64,000 bases of DNA from UBA2336 sp965227265 (GCA_965227265.1 OZ245738.1:620001-684000), one strand, 5' to 3'. Positions 37,641 through 45,816 are shown, counted from the stretch's first letter. Translations and numbers: made by a program. The notes: generated from the sequence alone by a model not told the origin.

Positions 37641-37964
37641 TTAATCAACTGTCTTCTCGATCACTTTGGAAGATATTTTTTTAGCCACAAAGGGTAAAAC
37701 AAGGCGTGCTAACCATCCTGCTCTTCCAAGCAACGTATTTCGGAGGAGAACATCGATGCCAATGTTGGCACCTACCTGCATGGCAGTTGATTTCAGCGAT
37801 TGTTTTTTTGTGGTATTAAAGAAGGAAAGAATACCGCTAATAGGCTTCAGCTTGTCTTTAATCTCACTAATCTCCTCATTGATCTGCGCTTTCTGAAGGG
37901 CAAGTTCTTGTTGAATGCGCATTCGTTCAGCTACAAGCTCGTTATAATTACTAATCTTGTTCAT
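37641..37964 (-). CDS. 107-residue protein of the TamB operon, unknown family
   Basis: 107 residues: an N-terminal coiled coil (ERMRIQQELALQKAQINEEI), a middle 'GILSFFNTTKKQ' and a hydrophobic C-terminal half (GIDVLLRNTLLGRAGWLARL, VLPFVAKKISSKVIEKTVD) that may lie on or in the membrane. Its first 14 bp overlap the end of the holin-like gene. TamB starts 31 bp after its stop. No recognised family; the context suggests an envelope role. Confidence 0.7.
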   Translation of the reverse strand: MNKISNYNELVAERMRIQQELALQKAQINEEISEIKDKLKPISGILSFFNTTKKQSLKSTAMQVGANIGIDVLLRNTLLGRAGWLARLVLPFVAKKISSKVIEKTVD

Positions 37965-38298
37965 AAATCTTTTTAATGATCATATTGCGAAGCGAAGGCA
38001 ATAGCATTTTTTTTGAAATAAGGATTAGAATGAGAAAGATGAAGGTATAAATCCCACCAATAATAAAAAACCCGGCTTTCATGTTACCGAGTTCTTCACC
38101 CAGCCACCATGCAAATCCAATCCCTGCAAATAATAATATGAATACAGCAATCACCATAAGGAATATTCCCAGGATGCTGGCCGCACCTGCTAAGGAGGAA
38201 TGTTCCACAACCTTAATCGTAATCAGGTTGCGGTAATTTTCCACCATGTCACCCGCCAGATCAAGAATTTTTTCTCCGGATTTTTTTTCCTCTTCCAT
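37951..38298 (-). CDS. holin-like membrane protein (Phage_holin_3_6 family)
   Basis: 115 residues with two membrane helices (about 48-70 and 78-97: AASILGIFLMVIAVFILLF and FFIIGGIYTFIFLILILI) after an amphipathic 'LAGDMVENYRNLITIKVVE' segment. This is the PF07332-type pattern. In chromosomal settings such genes sit with YtxH-type genes, as here, and have no known lysis function. Its ATG shares one base with the YtxH stop (TAATG), so translation is coupled. Confidence 0.85.
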   Translation of the reverse strand: MEEEKKSGEKILDLAGDMVENYRNLITIKVVEHSSLAGAASILGIFLMVIAVFILLFAGIGFAWWLGEELGNMKAGFFIIGGIYTFIFLILILISKKMLLPSLRNMIIKKIYEQD

Positions 38299-38543
38299 TA
38301 GAATTGTTTTTTGATTTCAGCACCGATGCGATCAATCTCATCTTCGGCTGTGTCTTTCACTTGAGAAACAGCATTTTTGCCGATATTAATAATAGAGCCA
38401 AACTGACTTAATAAGTCTTCAGCTTCATCCTTTAATTTCTTTTGCAAGTCTTTACCTTTTTCAGGTGCAAGCAACATTCCGATGGCAGCACCTGCTGCAG
38501 CAGCTATAGATAAACCGATAATAAATTTAGTTGACGTTTTCAT
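38298..38543 (-). CDS. YtxH-like small membrane protein
   Basis: 81 residues. One N-terminal helix with the Gly/Ala pattern of YtxH (FIIGLSIAAAAGAAIGMLLAP), then the EKGKDLQKKLKDEAEDLLSQ stretch and an amphipathic helical tail. YtxH family members are stress-induced in Firmicutes and are frequent in Bacteroidota. A paralogue is at 52724. It follows the AI-2E gene by 7 bp and overlaps the holin-like gene by 1 bp. Confidence 0.85.
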   Translation of the reverse strand: MKTSTKFIIGLSIAAAAGAAIGMLLAPEKGKDLQKKLKDEAEDLLSQFGSIINIGKNAVSQVKDTAEDEIDRIGAEIKKQF

Positions 38544-38550
38544 AGAAATT

Positions 38551-39639
38551 TTAGTTAGCTTTTTTTGTTACACGTTTTCGTTTTGAATCATTTTCTTCAT
38601 CTGATAAGAGTATTCCCCATGCTTTTAAATCGGGTACCCGTTCACAAATTACTTTCATTACAGCAAGCGCTGGTATCGCTAGGAACATTCCGGGTATTCC
38701 GCAAATCGCGCCTCCAATAAGAATACCTACGATTGTAACTAGTGCATTAATTTTCACTTTGTTACCTACAATCATGGGCATACCAAAATTGTTGTCAAAG
38801 AATTGAACAACCGCAAGAACCACACCAACCCAAATGGCATCTGTTGGATTTTCAGCGCTTACGAGTGTAATAAACATACAGATTACATTAGCAGTAAGAA
38901 TACCCACATAAGGGATAAGGTTTAAGATGGCTGCTAACAATGCAAGAAATACAGCATATTTAACACCAATGATTAAAAATCCGACAACATTCAATGCAAA
39001 GACTAATGCTGTTTCAATGGATAAGCCAACAACATAGTGCTGCGCTACAGAAGTAGATTCATTAAGAATTTCCTCTACTTTACCTTCACTTCCGTTTTTG
39101 AAAACTTTCATCAGGAAGTTCTTTATAGTGTCTTTATAAAATAATATCAGGAAAGTATAAATCGGAATCAAAACGATGTAGGTGAGAATACTCGTTAAGG
39201 TCATAAACGTTGCGCCTACCATTTTAGGAGCATTACTTTTTAAGTTTTTAACGGTTTGATCCAGGTATTTCTCCTGTTCCCGTACGGTTACATTCGTCTG
39301 ATCGTCAATCCAACGTTCTGCTGAAAGGGTTAATTCATCAACGCGTTCAGAAAGCGTTGGCACATCATCGAAAAACTTAACAACCTGTTTGGAGAGCAGA
39401 AACACCACCGAAAAAACAATAATCAGCGATACAGTTAAGGGCAGGATGATCGCAAGTGGTCTTGGAAATTTTTTGTTTAGTAGGAATTTATAAACTGGGA
39501 GAAGGAGCGTTGCCAGAAGAATTGAAAATAGAATGGGAAGCACAACATCTTTGCCCAGGTATACCGCAACAATTAAAAGAGCGATGGAAATTAAGTTGAG
39601 ACTTAACCGGTGATAAAAAGGATGCTTAACGGATTCCAT
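38551..39639 (-). CDS. AI-2E family transporter
   Basis: 362 residues from ATG 39639 (MESVKHPFYHRLSLNLISIA). A TTG at 39681 would add 14 residues. The ATG lies 90 bp from the upstream motif, in the range of the other copies. Around eight helices, with the long central soluble region (LSERVDELTLSAERWIDD to KMVGATF) and the C-terminal 'NLIPYVGILTANVICMFI' and 'GAICGIPGMFLAIPALAVMK' of the PF01594 family. Members export or import small molecules or ions; AI-2 transport is not general. It is the first gene of the six-gene operon that ends in TamL. Confidence 0.88.
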   Translation of the reverse strand: MESVKHPFYHRLSLNLISIALLIVAVYLGKDVVLPILFSILLATLLLPVYKFLLNKKFPRPLAIILPLTVSLIIVFSVVFLLSKQVVKFFDDVPTLSERVDELTLSAERWIDDQTNVTVREQEKYLDQTVKNLKSNAPKMVGATFMTLTSILTYIVLIPIYTFLILFYKDTIKNFLMKVFKNGSEGKVEEILNESTSVAQHYVVGLSIETALVFALNVVGFLIIGVKYAVFLALLAAILNLIPYVGILTANVICMFITLVSAENPTDAIWVGVVLAVVQFFDNNFGMPMIVGNKVKINALVTIVGILIGGAICGIPGMFLAIPALAVMKVICERVPDLKAWGILLSDEENDSKRKRVTKKAN

Positions 39640-39728
39640 AAGGGGTTTAAATTCAATTGCGTAATTCAATAATGTGCCCAATGCGAAACCCTTAAATCAA
39701 TAAGATTAACAGGTTATTTTCTAGAAAG

Positions 39729-39745
39729 TGTAGAACGTTTTCCCC
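39729..39745 (-). promoter_or_regulatory. GGGGA-N5-TTCTACA motif, copy 2
   Basis: GGGGAAAACGTTCTACA on the minus strand, an exact match, 90 bp before ATG 39639 of the AI-2E gene. A second half-site, CTCTACA at 39763-39769, points the other way at YihY (ATG 39852, 83 bp away), but lacks GGGGA. Confidence 0.75.
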
Positions 39746-39851
39746 ATAAATAAGCCTAACCACTCTACAAGTTTCTAACCCAGAATCGGATAGCCGTATT
39801 TCTAAAAAGGCTTAATCTTTGAACACTGGCAATTCTCAACCAGTATTGTTC

Positions 39852-40787
39852 ATGAAAAAATTTGCAAAATCTTCCTGGGGTATTTTAAAACAGAGCGTAG
39901 TAGGCTTCATTAATGGAGACTCTTTTACGCATGCTTCTTCCATTGCCTTTTATACCATATTTTCTTTACCGGCTATTCTTCTCATTTCGCTTTCCGTGGG
40001 ATCAACTTTGTTCGAACGAACCGATGTGCAGCGTGAACTCGTCTCTCAAGCAGGAAAACTGATTGGATCTGGAAGCGCTATTGAAATCGAAAACATTCTT
40101 ATCAATGCTGCCCGTCAAACCGATACCTTGTTTGCCCGGATTGTGGGAATTGTAACCCTTATTCTAAGTGCTACAACTGTTTTCTTGTCTCTGCAGATTA
40201 GTATCAATCAGATTTGGAAAATCAAGCCTAAACCAAAAAAAGGATTTATCAAGTTTATCGTGAACCGATTGTTATCACTGGCTATGGTAATCAGTATGGG
40301 ATTTATACTAATGGTATCACTTGTTTTTGATACGGTGTTGGTCATGTTCCAGGAAAAACTTTCTCATAATTTCGGTGGGATAACACTTACTGTTATTACC
40401 GGACTGAATGTTATAGCATCGTTGCTTTTCATTACCGGGTTGTTTGGGCTCATGTTTAAAATGCTTCCGGATGCAAAAATCAAATGGCGGGATGTATGGG
40501 TAGGAGCGATCGTTACAACAGCACTTTTTACTGGTGGAAAATTCCTGATTGGACTATACCTCGGTAACAGTTCGCTCAACTCTGCCTATGGGGCGGCTGG
40601 ATCGCTCGTGATCATTCTGGTGTGGGTTTATTATTCAGCGTTGATCTTTCTTTTTGGAGCAGAGCTAACCTACATCTATACCAAAGAAGTGGGAAGCGGA
40701 ATTGAACCTTATGCTAATGCTGTGCGTATTGAAACAATAGAAATTGAAAAGAAACAGCCTATTCAGCAACAGGTACCGCAAGCGTAA
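39852..40787 (+). CDS. YihY/BrkB family membrane protein
   Basis: 311 residues from ATG 39852. An upstream in-frame TTG at 39819 is less likely because it gives a poor N-terminus. Residues 20-40 show 'GDSFTHASSIAFYTIFSLPA', the YihY start motif (H-A-AaIAfYalFSLaP). Six helices follow, with 'GAAGSLVIILVWVYYSALIFLFGAELTYIYT' as the conserved C-terminal block (split here: GAAGSLVIILVWVYYSAL and LFGAELTYIYT). Members are often called ribonuclease BN in error. The gene is divergent from the AI-2E gene across a 212-bp gap. Confidence 0.88.
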   Translation: MKKFAKSSWGILKQSVVGFINGDSFTHASSIAFYTIFSLPAILLISLSVGSTLFERTDVQRELVSQAGKLIGSGSAIEIENILINAARQTDTLFARIVGIVTLILSATTVFLSLQISINQIWKIKPKPKKGFIKFIVNRLLSLAMVISMGFILMVSLVFDTVLVMFQEKLSHNFGGITLTVITGLNVIASLLFITGLFGLMFKMLPDAKIKWRDVWVGAIVTTALFTGGKFLIGLYLGNSSLNSAYGAAGSLVIILVWVYYSALIFLFGAELTYIYTKEVGSGIEPYANAVRIETIEIEKKQPIQQQVPQA

Positions 40788-40921
40788 TTGTGTTTTATAT
40801 TCCCCAATTCCAATTTCTCTCTACAGCGTAACACACTAAAGTCTTCGATTTAAGCCGATTCAGCGCCTTTATTACACGGCATATTTCTTTCTGTTCAGAA
40901 TTATACAAAACTAAAAAAGTT

Positions 40922-41206
40922 ATGAAACGTGGAAATGATAATCGTGCAAGTGTGCAGGAGCGCACTTCCATGAAAGATAAAAGCACACACCGCAATGAAC
41001 AACATAGCGGTCGGCCGAATCCTTCTCAAAACACAATCAACCCAAACAGGGGTGTGAATGAAGACGAGCAAAAGCGGAGTACCAACCAGGAAGAAGAAGA
41101 TGAAATTACGAATGCGCATACGTCTAATGAGTCAGGCAAAAAATCGAAAAAACGCGAGGATTCATCTGATAAATCAGAAAAGCCTGCGAAAAATTCTAAC
41201 CAATAA
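40922..41206 (+). CDS. 94-residue disordered hydrophilic protein
   Basis: 94 residues, almost all charged or polar (Lys, Glu, Asp, Asn, Ser, Arg, Thr). It has no Phe, Trp, Tyr, Leu or Cys at all. Runs such as EDEQKRSTNQEEEDE and KKSKKREDSSDKSEKPAK predict complete disorder. This is what is expected of a hydrophilin-like or stress-protective protein, but no family signature (for example LEA or YciG) is present. It lies 134 bp after YihY and 3 bp before the exported protein at 41210. Confidence 0.6.
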   Translation: MKRGNDNRASVQERTSMKDKSTHRNEQHSGRPNPSQNTINPNRGVNEDEQKRSTNQEEEDEITNAHTSNESGKKSKKREDSSDKSEKPAKNSNQ

Positions 41207-41209
41207 CAT

Positions 41210-41611
41210 ATGAAAACGCTTAGAATCTTACTGGTTGCTATGATGGCCATTGCGGGTATAGTGTATTCACGAGTTGCCTTAGCGCAAACTGAAGAATGGC
41301 AACAACTGGGTACACAGGTAGTAGATTATAACCTGGACTATGATGCCGTTCCAATCACCTATAAAAAGGGGACTTTTACCACCTTAAAAATTAAAGTAAA
41401 AGATGGCAATATCAATATGCATCGTTGTATGGTCACTTTTGAAAATGGAGAAAAGCAGGAGATTGAAATTAAATATCAGTTCACGGCTGGAAGTGAGAAG
41501 ACGGTTGATTTAAAAGGTAATAATCGGATTATTGAAAAAGTATCGTTCTGGTATGATACTAAAAATAAATCTTCACAAAAGGCTGTGGTTGAAGTGTGGG
41601 GAAAGAAATAG
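41210..41611 (+). CDS. exported protein resembling DUF2541
   Basis: 133 residues with a signal peptide (MKTLRILLVAMMAIAGIVYS, cleavage after ALA at about 25). The mature part is beta-rich: EEWQQLGTQVVDYNLDYDAV, 'TFTTLKIKVKDGNINMHRCM', 'RIIEKVSFWYDTKNKSSQKA' and 'VEVWGKK'. The WxxLG...D-x-D start and closing 'YDT' and 'WG' recall DUF2541 proteins. The fold is probably a small beta sandwich. Role unknown. It is the last gene before the terminator at 41636. Confidence 0.65.
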   Translation: MKTLRILLVAMMAIAGIVYSRVALAQTEEWQQLGTQVVDYNLDYDAVPITYKKGTFTTLKIKVKDGNINMHRCMVTFENGEKQEIEIKYQFTAGSEKTVDLKGNNRIIEKVSFWYDTKNKSSQKAVVEVWGKK

Positions 41612-41628
41612 GGAAGCCTGAGAGAAGA

Positions 41629-43230
41629 TCATTTGGAAGACCCTTTTTGGGTCTTCTTTTTTTTGCCATTGTTTACGAAGGTTGATTGCAATCCATCCAG
41701 GATAGATTTCCACCAAAGCTGAAACACGAATCGCTTCTTGTCACGCTCAATATCAATGGCTCCGGTTCGTTTTGATTTATCAACTGATTTATCCTTATCA
41801 GATTTCACGATCGCATTGATTGCAGTAGAAAGTAGTTTATTAACTTCATGCGATTTGTCTTTTTTCAAAGCATTAAGCTTGAGGCTTGAATAGTTAATTA
41901 ACACTTCGCCTTTGGAAACATCATCGTTATAGGCAAAATTGAAATACAGCTCATTCAAATTTCCTTCCTTGATTTCGATTCTTGAAAGATTGCCCAGTGA
42001 TGGGTTAAGTGAAGTTAAATTCATATTCCGAACGTTTCCGTAAGCCTGATAATCAACCTTACTATTTAGCGGAAATTTAAACGTTGCATGTAACGTACCG
42101 TTATCCATCACTTTACAATCAGCGACAAGGGTACAGAAAGATTTTTTATCTGGCTGCTCAAGCTCGGTGCTCAGGTTTGCGAAAGAGGCATCAAGCCGGT
42201 TAAAGGTGATCGTTCCGGTTGCATCCAGACCTTTTTCAGAAAATTCCTCGTAGGCTATATTGGCTTGATAAATCAGAATGCTATCGATGTGAAGCTTGAA
42301 CGGTAATCTTCTGATTCCTTCTATCGGCAAGGGCATAATCCAATCGCGCACAAACGGATAATGCTTATCACGATAAGCATGAATAACCGGCTTTGGGATG
42401 GTAATTCGGGTTATTTCGAGGGTTGAATCAGAGATAAACCTGGCTTGCTTCAAGCCTTCAAGAATCACTTTTGGTAGGGAAATATCAAGTCGCGTTTTTT
42501 GAATTTTAGCAACCCGGGCAAAATCTGTTTTAGTATAGGGAGAAAATATCCGGAATGAATCCACTTCAAGACGTTCATCTTTACTGTTGTAATCAATTTT
42601 AGCAGCAGAGAACGAATGTAATCCACCTTTTTTTGATTGCACAAAATTTTCCAGATGGGTTTTAATCCAACCAACCGAATACGTTGTGTCTTTTTTGAAT
42701 GAAAGATTGAACTCACTTAGTTCAAAATCATTAATTGTTCCGGAGCTTTCGGTTAAAGTATCATTCAGAAGTGCTGCATTAATATTTGCTACAAACAGAT
42801 GTTTAACCCGGATGCTATTAATTTTCGTATCGGAATCGGAAGAAGTACCTGAAGAATCTTTTTTAATTTTATAGTTCTTATTGTATTGAACAGAGCCTTC
42901 TTCAATCACAACATGGTCTATTATAATTTCATTTTTTTTAAGGAAGCTGTAAAGATGAATTCCACTTACCTTAATTTTTTGAATGAAAAGTTTATGCGGA
43001 TTTTTTGAAACAGTGTCAAGGGATGAATAGTTAATACTATCAAGCTTAATTGAGCGATTTAGAAAGCTTATGGTAATAGATTTTGTATGAAAGCCGACAG
43101 CCAGAAGCTTTTCATTTATTTTTTGTTCCAGTTTGCCACGAAAGATAACGGTAGCTGTTATAAAAATTGCTCCCAGGATAAGGACAACAATACCAGTGAT
43201 TTTGGAAATGCGTTTGAGGGATACAGCCAT
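41629..43230 (-). CDS. AsmA-like periplasmic protein
   Basis: 533 residues. One N-terminal membrane helix (ITGIVVLILGAIFITATVIF) followed by a long beta-rich periplasmic body, with the early 'FLNRSIKLDSINYSSLDTV' and 'VIEEGSVQYNKNY' strands typical of AsmA/DUF748-type proteins. Such proteins are now viewed as bridge-like lipid carriers. The C-terminal part is charged, and the end NGKKKKTQKGSSK is basic and overlaps the neighbour's terminator. It is convergent with the exported protein at 41210. The family is given with moderate certainty. Confidence 0.6.
   Translation of the reverse strand: MAVSLKRISKITGIVVLILGAIFITATVIFRGKLEQKINEKLLAVGFHTKSITISFLNRSIKLDSINYSSLDTVSKNPHKLFIQKIKVSGIHLYSFLKKNEIIIDHVVIEEGSVQYNKNYKIKKDSSGTSSDSDTKINSIRVKHLFVANINAALLNDTLTESSGTINDFELSEFNLSFKKDTTYSVGWIKTHLENFVQSKKGGLHSFSAAKIDYNSKDERLEVDSFRIFSPYTKTDFARVAKIQKTRLDISLPKVILEGLKQARFISDSTLEITRITIPKPVIHAYRDKHYPFVRDWIMPLPIEGIRRLPFKLHIDSILIYQANIAYEEFSEKGLDATGTITFNRLDASFANLSTELEQPDKKSFCTLVADCKVMDNGTLHATFKFPLNSKVDYQAYGNVRNMNLTSLNPSLGNLSRIEIKEGNLNELYFNFAYNDDVSKGEVLINYSSLKLNALKKDKSHEVNKLLSTAINAIVKSDKDKSVDKSKRTGAIDIERDKKRFVFQLWWKSILDGLQSTFVNNGKKKKTQKGSSK
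41636..41664 (+). terminator. intrinsic terminator after 41210 gene, inside the convergent gene's end
   Basis: Stem GAAGACCC (41636-41643) and GGGTCTTC (41649-41656) with a TTTTT loop, followed by TTTTTTTT at 41657-41664. It ends the plus-strand pair. The same bases encode the last residues of the minus-strand AsmA-like protein, including its KKKK tract. Confidence 0.85.
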
Positions 43231-43254
43231 ACTAATGTTTAGGAGAAGAGATTC

Positions 43255-43301
43255 TTAAAAGAAGAGGCGCTTTCTAGTGGTTAAGAAAGAAAACGCCTCT
43301 T
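43255..43301 (-). terminator. terminator hairpin after the small membrane protein
   Basis: AAGAGGCG at 43294-43301 (minus reading) pairs with CGCCTCTT at 43262-43269, with a second inner pairing CTTTC/GAAAG. A short T-rich run (CTTTTAAG) follows. It is located just after the stop of the gene at 43308. Confidence 0.6.
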
Positions 43302-43307
43302 AATAAG

Positions 43308-43460
43308 TTAAACCCTGTCCCCGCGAATCAATCTTAAAACGATAGCAATCAATGCGATTACCAATAAGATGTGAATAAGACCACCAGCACTGTAAACAAA
43401 AAATCCGAAGATCCATCCAATTATCAGTATAACCGCGATGACATAAAGTAAATTATTCAT
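43308..43460 (-). CDS. lmo0937-type (DUF5670) small membrane protein
   Basis: 50 residues, MNNLLYVIAVILIIGWIFGF at the start, then FVYSAGGLIHILLVIALIAI and the end VLRLIRGDRV. Two membrane helices with the family's central 'GGLIHILLVIA' motif. This is the common lmo0937-type protein of 50 residues. Its role is unknown but it is often near stress genes. It is monocistronic, with a terminator on its 3' side and about 200 bp to the next gene on its 5' side. Confidence 0.85.
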   Translation of the reverse strand: MNNLLYVIAVILIIGWIFGFFVYSAGGLIHILLVIALIAIVLRLIRGDRV

Positions 43461-43568
43461 ATTGAGTGTGTTTTAGTTTTGACAGGGAAGGTTAAAAAGC
43501 GTGCCATGCAATTCAGGTTTAATGCGTGAGATTTTGAATTTTGATGAGAACATAATTCCCGATTATTT

Positions 43569-43585
43569 GGGGAATTTTCTCTACA
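43569..43585 (+). promoter_or_regulatory. GGGGA-N5-TTCTACA motif, one mismatch (copy 3)
   Basis: GGGGAATTTTCTCTACA, with CTCTACA instead of TTCTACA. It lies 79 bp before ATG 43664 and points at the small membrane protein, receiver and NtrC-type activator group. Confidence 0.55.
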
Positions 43586-43663
43586 TTTCTCCAGTATTAA
43601 ACGAATAACCTCCATTTTTTCCCGTGGCATGATTTTTCTATTTAACCCTGAAAAATCATTGTT

Positions 43664-43849
43664 ATGGAAGATTTTGTTAAGGTTTTATTATCGATCGTAA
43701 TTCTGTTTGCTGGTGGATGGAGTGTTGCCGCTCTTATGATTCGGATTTTCTTTCCCTTTAAGGTTACCAAACTTGGATTGGGAAATAACCGATACGAAGT
43801 GAAGAGCTTGAAAGCAATCCGCCACAAAGGCGTTTTGAGCGTTCGATAA
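43664..43849 (+). CDS. 61-residue membrane protein upstream of response regulators
   Basis: 61 residues with one clear helix (VLLSIVILFAGGWSVAALMI) followed by a basic soluble tail ending in KAIRHKGVLSVR. The start ATG is 79 bp after motif copy 3. It ends 14 bp before the receiver gene, so it is probably the first gene of that operon. No family recognised. Confidence 0.55.
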   Translation: MEDFVKVLLSIVILFAGGWSVAALMIRIFFPFKVTKLGLGNNRYEVKSLKAIRHKGVLSVR

Positions 43850-43863
43850 GATAAAATTTATAC

Positions 43864-44220
43864 ATGAAGAAGGCTTTAGTCGTAGACGATGAGCTGGATA
43901 TTTGCCGACTGTTAACCCTCCACCTGAAATCCCTGGGCCTCAATGCCGAGTATGTTTCAACAATCGGAGCTGCTAAGGCAAAGATTTCCCCCGCTGGATA
44001 CGATGTAATTTTTGTAGATCTTAATTTACCCGATGGTTCAGGCTTTGATTTGCTTGAGGCATTAGGTGCAATAAACTCCTCTTCGCGAGTTGTTGTAATC
44101 AGTGCGTACGATGTGGAAAGAAGAAAAGCTCTTGAATGCGGAGCAGACGGATTTATTGCAAAGCCTTTCTCAAAAAGAACCATTGAACTTGTTTTAAATA
44201 ACCTCCAAATAATAAACTAA
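43864..44220 (+). CDS. single-domain response regulator
   Basis: 118 residues, a receiver domain alone. Acidic pocket in ALVVDDELDICR, phospho-acceptor D52 in IFVDLNLPDGSG, Ser/Thr in VISAYDV, and the Lys in FIAKPFSKR. It lies 14 bp after the small membrane protein and 6 bp before the NtrC-type regulator, so it probably belongs to that signalling unit. It has no output domain, so it is a likely phospho-intermediate. Confidence 0.87.
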   Translation: MKKALVVDDELDICRLLTLHLKSLGLNAEYVSTIGAAKAKISPAGYDVIFVDLNLPDGSGFDLLEALGAINSSSRVVVISAYDVERRKALECGADGFIAKPFSKRTIELVLNNLQIIN

Positions 44221-44226
44221 ACAACT

Positions 44227-45636
44227 ATGAGCGGTAGAATCCTGGTTATCGATGATGATAAGGACATGTGCCTTGTACTTTCAAAATTCCTCACAAAAAA
44301 TAGTTACGAGGTTGATGCCGCCCACACTGGTGAGGGTGGTTTAAAGCTTCTTCGCGATAACGAATATATCTTGGTGTTATGCGATTATCGCCTGCCGGAT
44401 ATCACAGGAGTTGAAGCGCTTCAGAAAATAAAAGTTCTCAGTCCACTGGTTCCTGTAATTATTATTACCGGTTACTCCGATGTGCGTACGGCTGTTGAAA
44501 CCTTCCGCTACGGAGCAAGCGATTACGTTACAAAGCCATTGTACCCGGACGAGCTCCTGGTTACGATTCGTGAAACCATCACGAAGAACAACCAGAAAAG
44601 CTTTACAGGTGATAAAGTTCAGGATGGCAAATCTGAGACTCCGAAGCAATCCCGCGGATCATCTTCAAAAAGCAGTAACGGTCAGGAATTTATCGTTGGA
44701 AAAAGTGTGCAATCACAAACTGTTCAGCGCTATGTTGAACTAATAGCGCCATCCGACATGTCGGTTATTATCACGGGCGAAACTGGAACCGGAAAAGAGT
44801 TTGTAGCCCAGGCTATTCATAGATTCAGCAACCGTGCCGATAAGCCGTTTATTGCGATCGACTGCGGAGCACTTCCAAAGGAACTTGCCGGTAGTGAATT
44901 ATTTGGCCATGTGAAAGGCGCTTTTACAGGCGCAGTAAACGATAAACAAGGAAGTTTTGAAGTAGCGAACAATGGTACAATCTTCCTGGATGAGATCGGA
45001 AACTTATCGTACGAAAACCAGGTAAAACTGCTTCGAGTGCTTCAGGAACGCAGAATTAAGCGTATTGGCGCAACCCGAGATATCGCCATTGATGTTCGCA
45101 TTATTGCTGCTACCAACGAAGATCTTAATAAGGCTGTGAAGGAAGGAAGGTTCCGCGAGGATCTCTACCACCGCTTAAATGAATTCAAGATTGCACTATC
45201 GCCTCTGCGCGAACGTAAAGAAGATATACTCGTGTTTGCCGATTACTTTCTGCAAAAGGCAAACGTATCATTAAACAAAAACGCAAAAGCCTTCTCTCCG
45301 GAAGTAACGGAACAGTTGCGTAATTACTACTGGCACGGAAACCTACGTGAGCTTAATAACGTGGTAAAACGTGCTGTTTTATTAACACAAGGCGAATCTG
45401 TAGAGCCAGAAAGCTTACCACAGGAGATCGTTCATTCCATGGAAATGTCAAACGTTTCGCAACATCATAATGAAGAAGTTAGTTTGCTTAAAAATATTGC
45501 TGGTTCAGCCGAACGCCAGGCGATTATTGATGTGCTTGAAAAAGTGAACTACAATAAATCCAGGGCTGCGGAACTAATGAACATCGACCGCAAAACTCTC
45601 TATAACAAGCTGAAGCTCTATAATATTAAAGCATAA
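44227..45636 (+). CDS. sigma-54-dependent NtrC-family response regulator
   Basis: 469 residues in the classic order: receiver (1-120, phospho-acceptor D53 in VLCDYRLPD), AAA+ domain (about 155-385) and a Fis-type helix-turn-helix (about 425-469, DVLEKVNYNKSRAAELMNI). Walker A is GETGTGKE at 184-191, the sigma-54 contact loop GAFTGA at 231-236 is intact, and Walker B is 'GTIFLDEIGNL'. It should activate sigma-54 promoters once phosphorylated. Its targets cannot be deduced here; no complete GG-N10-GC promoter was seen in the window. It ends an operon, with a strong terminator 22 bp after its stop. Confidence 0.93.
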   Translation: MSGRILVIDDDKDMCLVLSKFLTKNSYEVDAAHTGEGGLKLLRDNEYILVLCDYRLPDITGVEALQKIKVLSPLVPVIIITGYSDVRTAVETFRYGASDYVTKPLYPDELLVTIRETITKNNQKSFTGDKVQDGKSETPKQSRGSSSKSSNGQEFIVGKSVQSQTVQRYVELIAPSDMSVIITGETGTGKEFVAQAIHRFSNRADKPFIAIDCGALPKELAGSELFGHVKGAFTGAVNDKQGSFEVANNGTIFLDEIGNLSYENQVKLLRVLQERRIKRIGATRDIAIDVRIIAATNEDLNKAVKEGRFREDLYHRLNEFKIALSPLRERKEDILVFADYFLQKANVSLNKNAKAFSPEVTEQLRNYYWHGNLRELNNVVKRAVLLTQGESVEPESLPQEIVHSMEMSNVSQHHNEEVSLLKNIAGSAERQAIIDVLEKVNYNKSRAAELMNIDRKTLYNKLKLYNIKA

Positions 45637-45657
45637 GAATATAAAATCATCCAATAA

Positions 45658-45694
45658 GAAAGACCGGACTTTATAAAGTCCGGTCTTTCTTTTT
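45658..45694 (+). terminator. strong intrinsic terminator after the NtrC-type gene
   Basis: A perfect palindrome of 32 bp (45658-45689, stem core AAGACCGGACTTT) followed by TTTTT at 45690-45694. Confidence 0.9.
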
Positions 45695-45749
45695 ATTGAG
45701 TAATAAAAGGTGAGTGCTTTATTTAAAATCGTCTCTTTTGAACGGAAAC

Positions 45750-45780
45750 AAAAAAGAAGGTTGCTCGATGAGCAACCTTC
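45750..45780 (-). terminator. terminator after the outer-membrane protein gene
   Basis: GAAGGTTGCTC (45756-45766) pairs with GAGCAACCTTC (45770-45780) around a 3-bp loop. Read on the minus strand it is followed by TTTTTT. Confidence 0.85.
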
Positions 45781-45816
45781 ACAACATAACCCCCCACTTC
45801 AAGTTCCCAGACTGTA

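Noticed and set aside
37951..38298. Holin-like gene as sign of a prophage
   Set aside because: No other phage gene is near; its neighbours are YtxH, TamB and a transporter, the usual chromosomal setting.
38551..39681. AI-2E gene starting at TTG 39681
   Set aside because: The ATG at 39639 gives the family N-terminus and a motif-to-start distance like the other copies.
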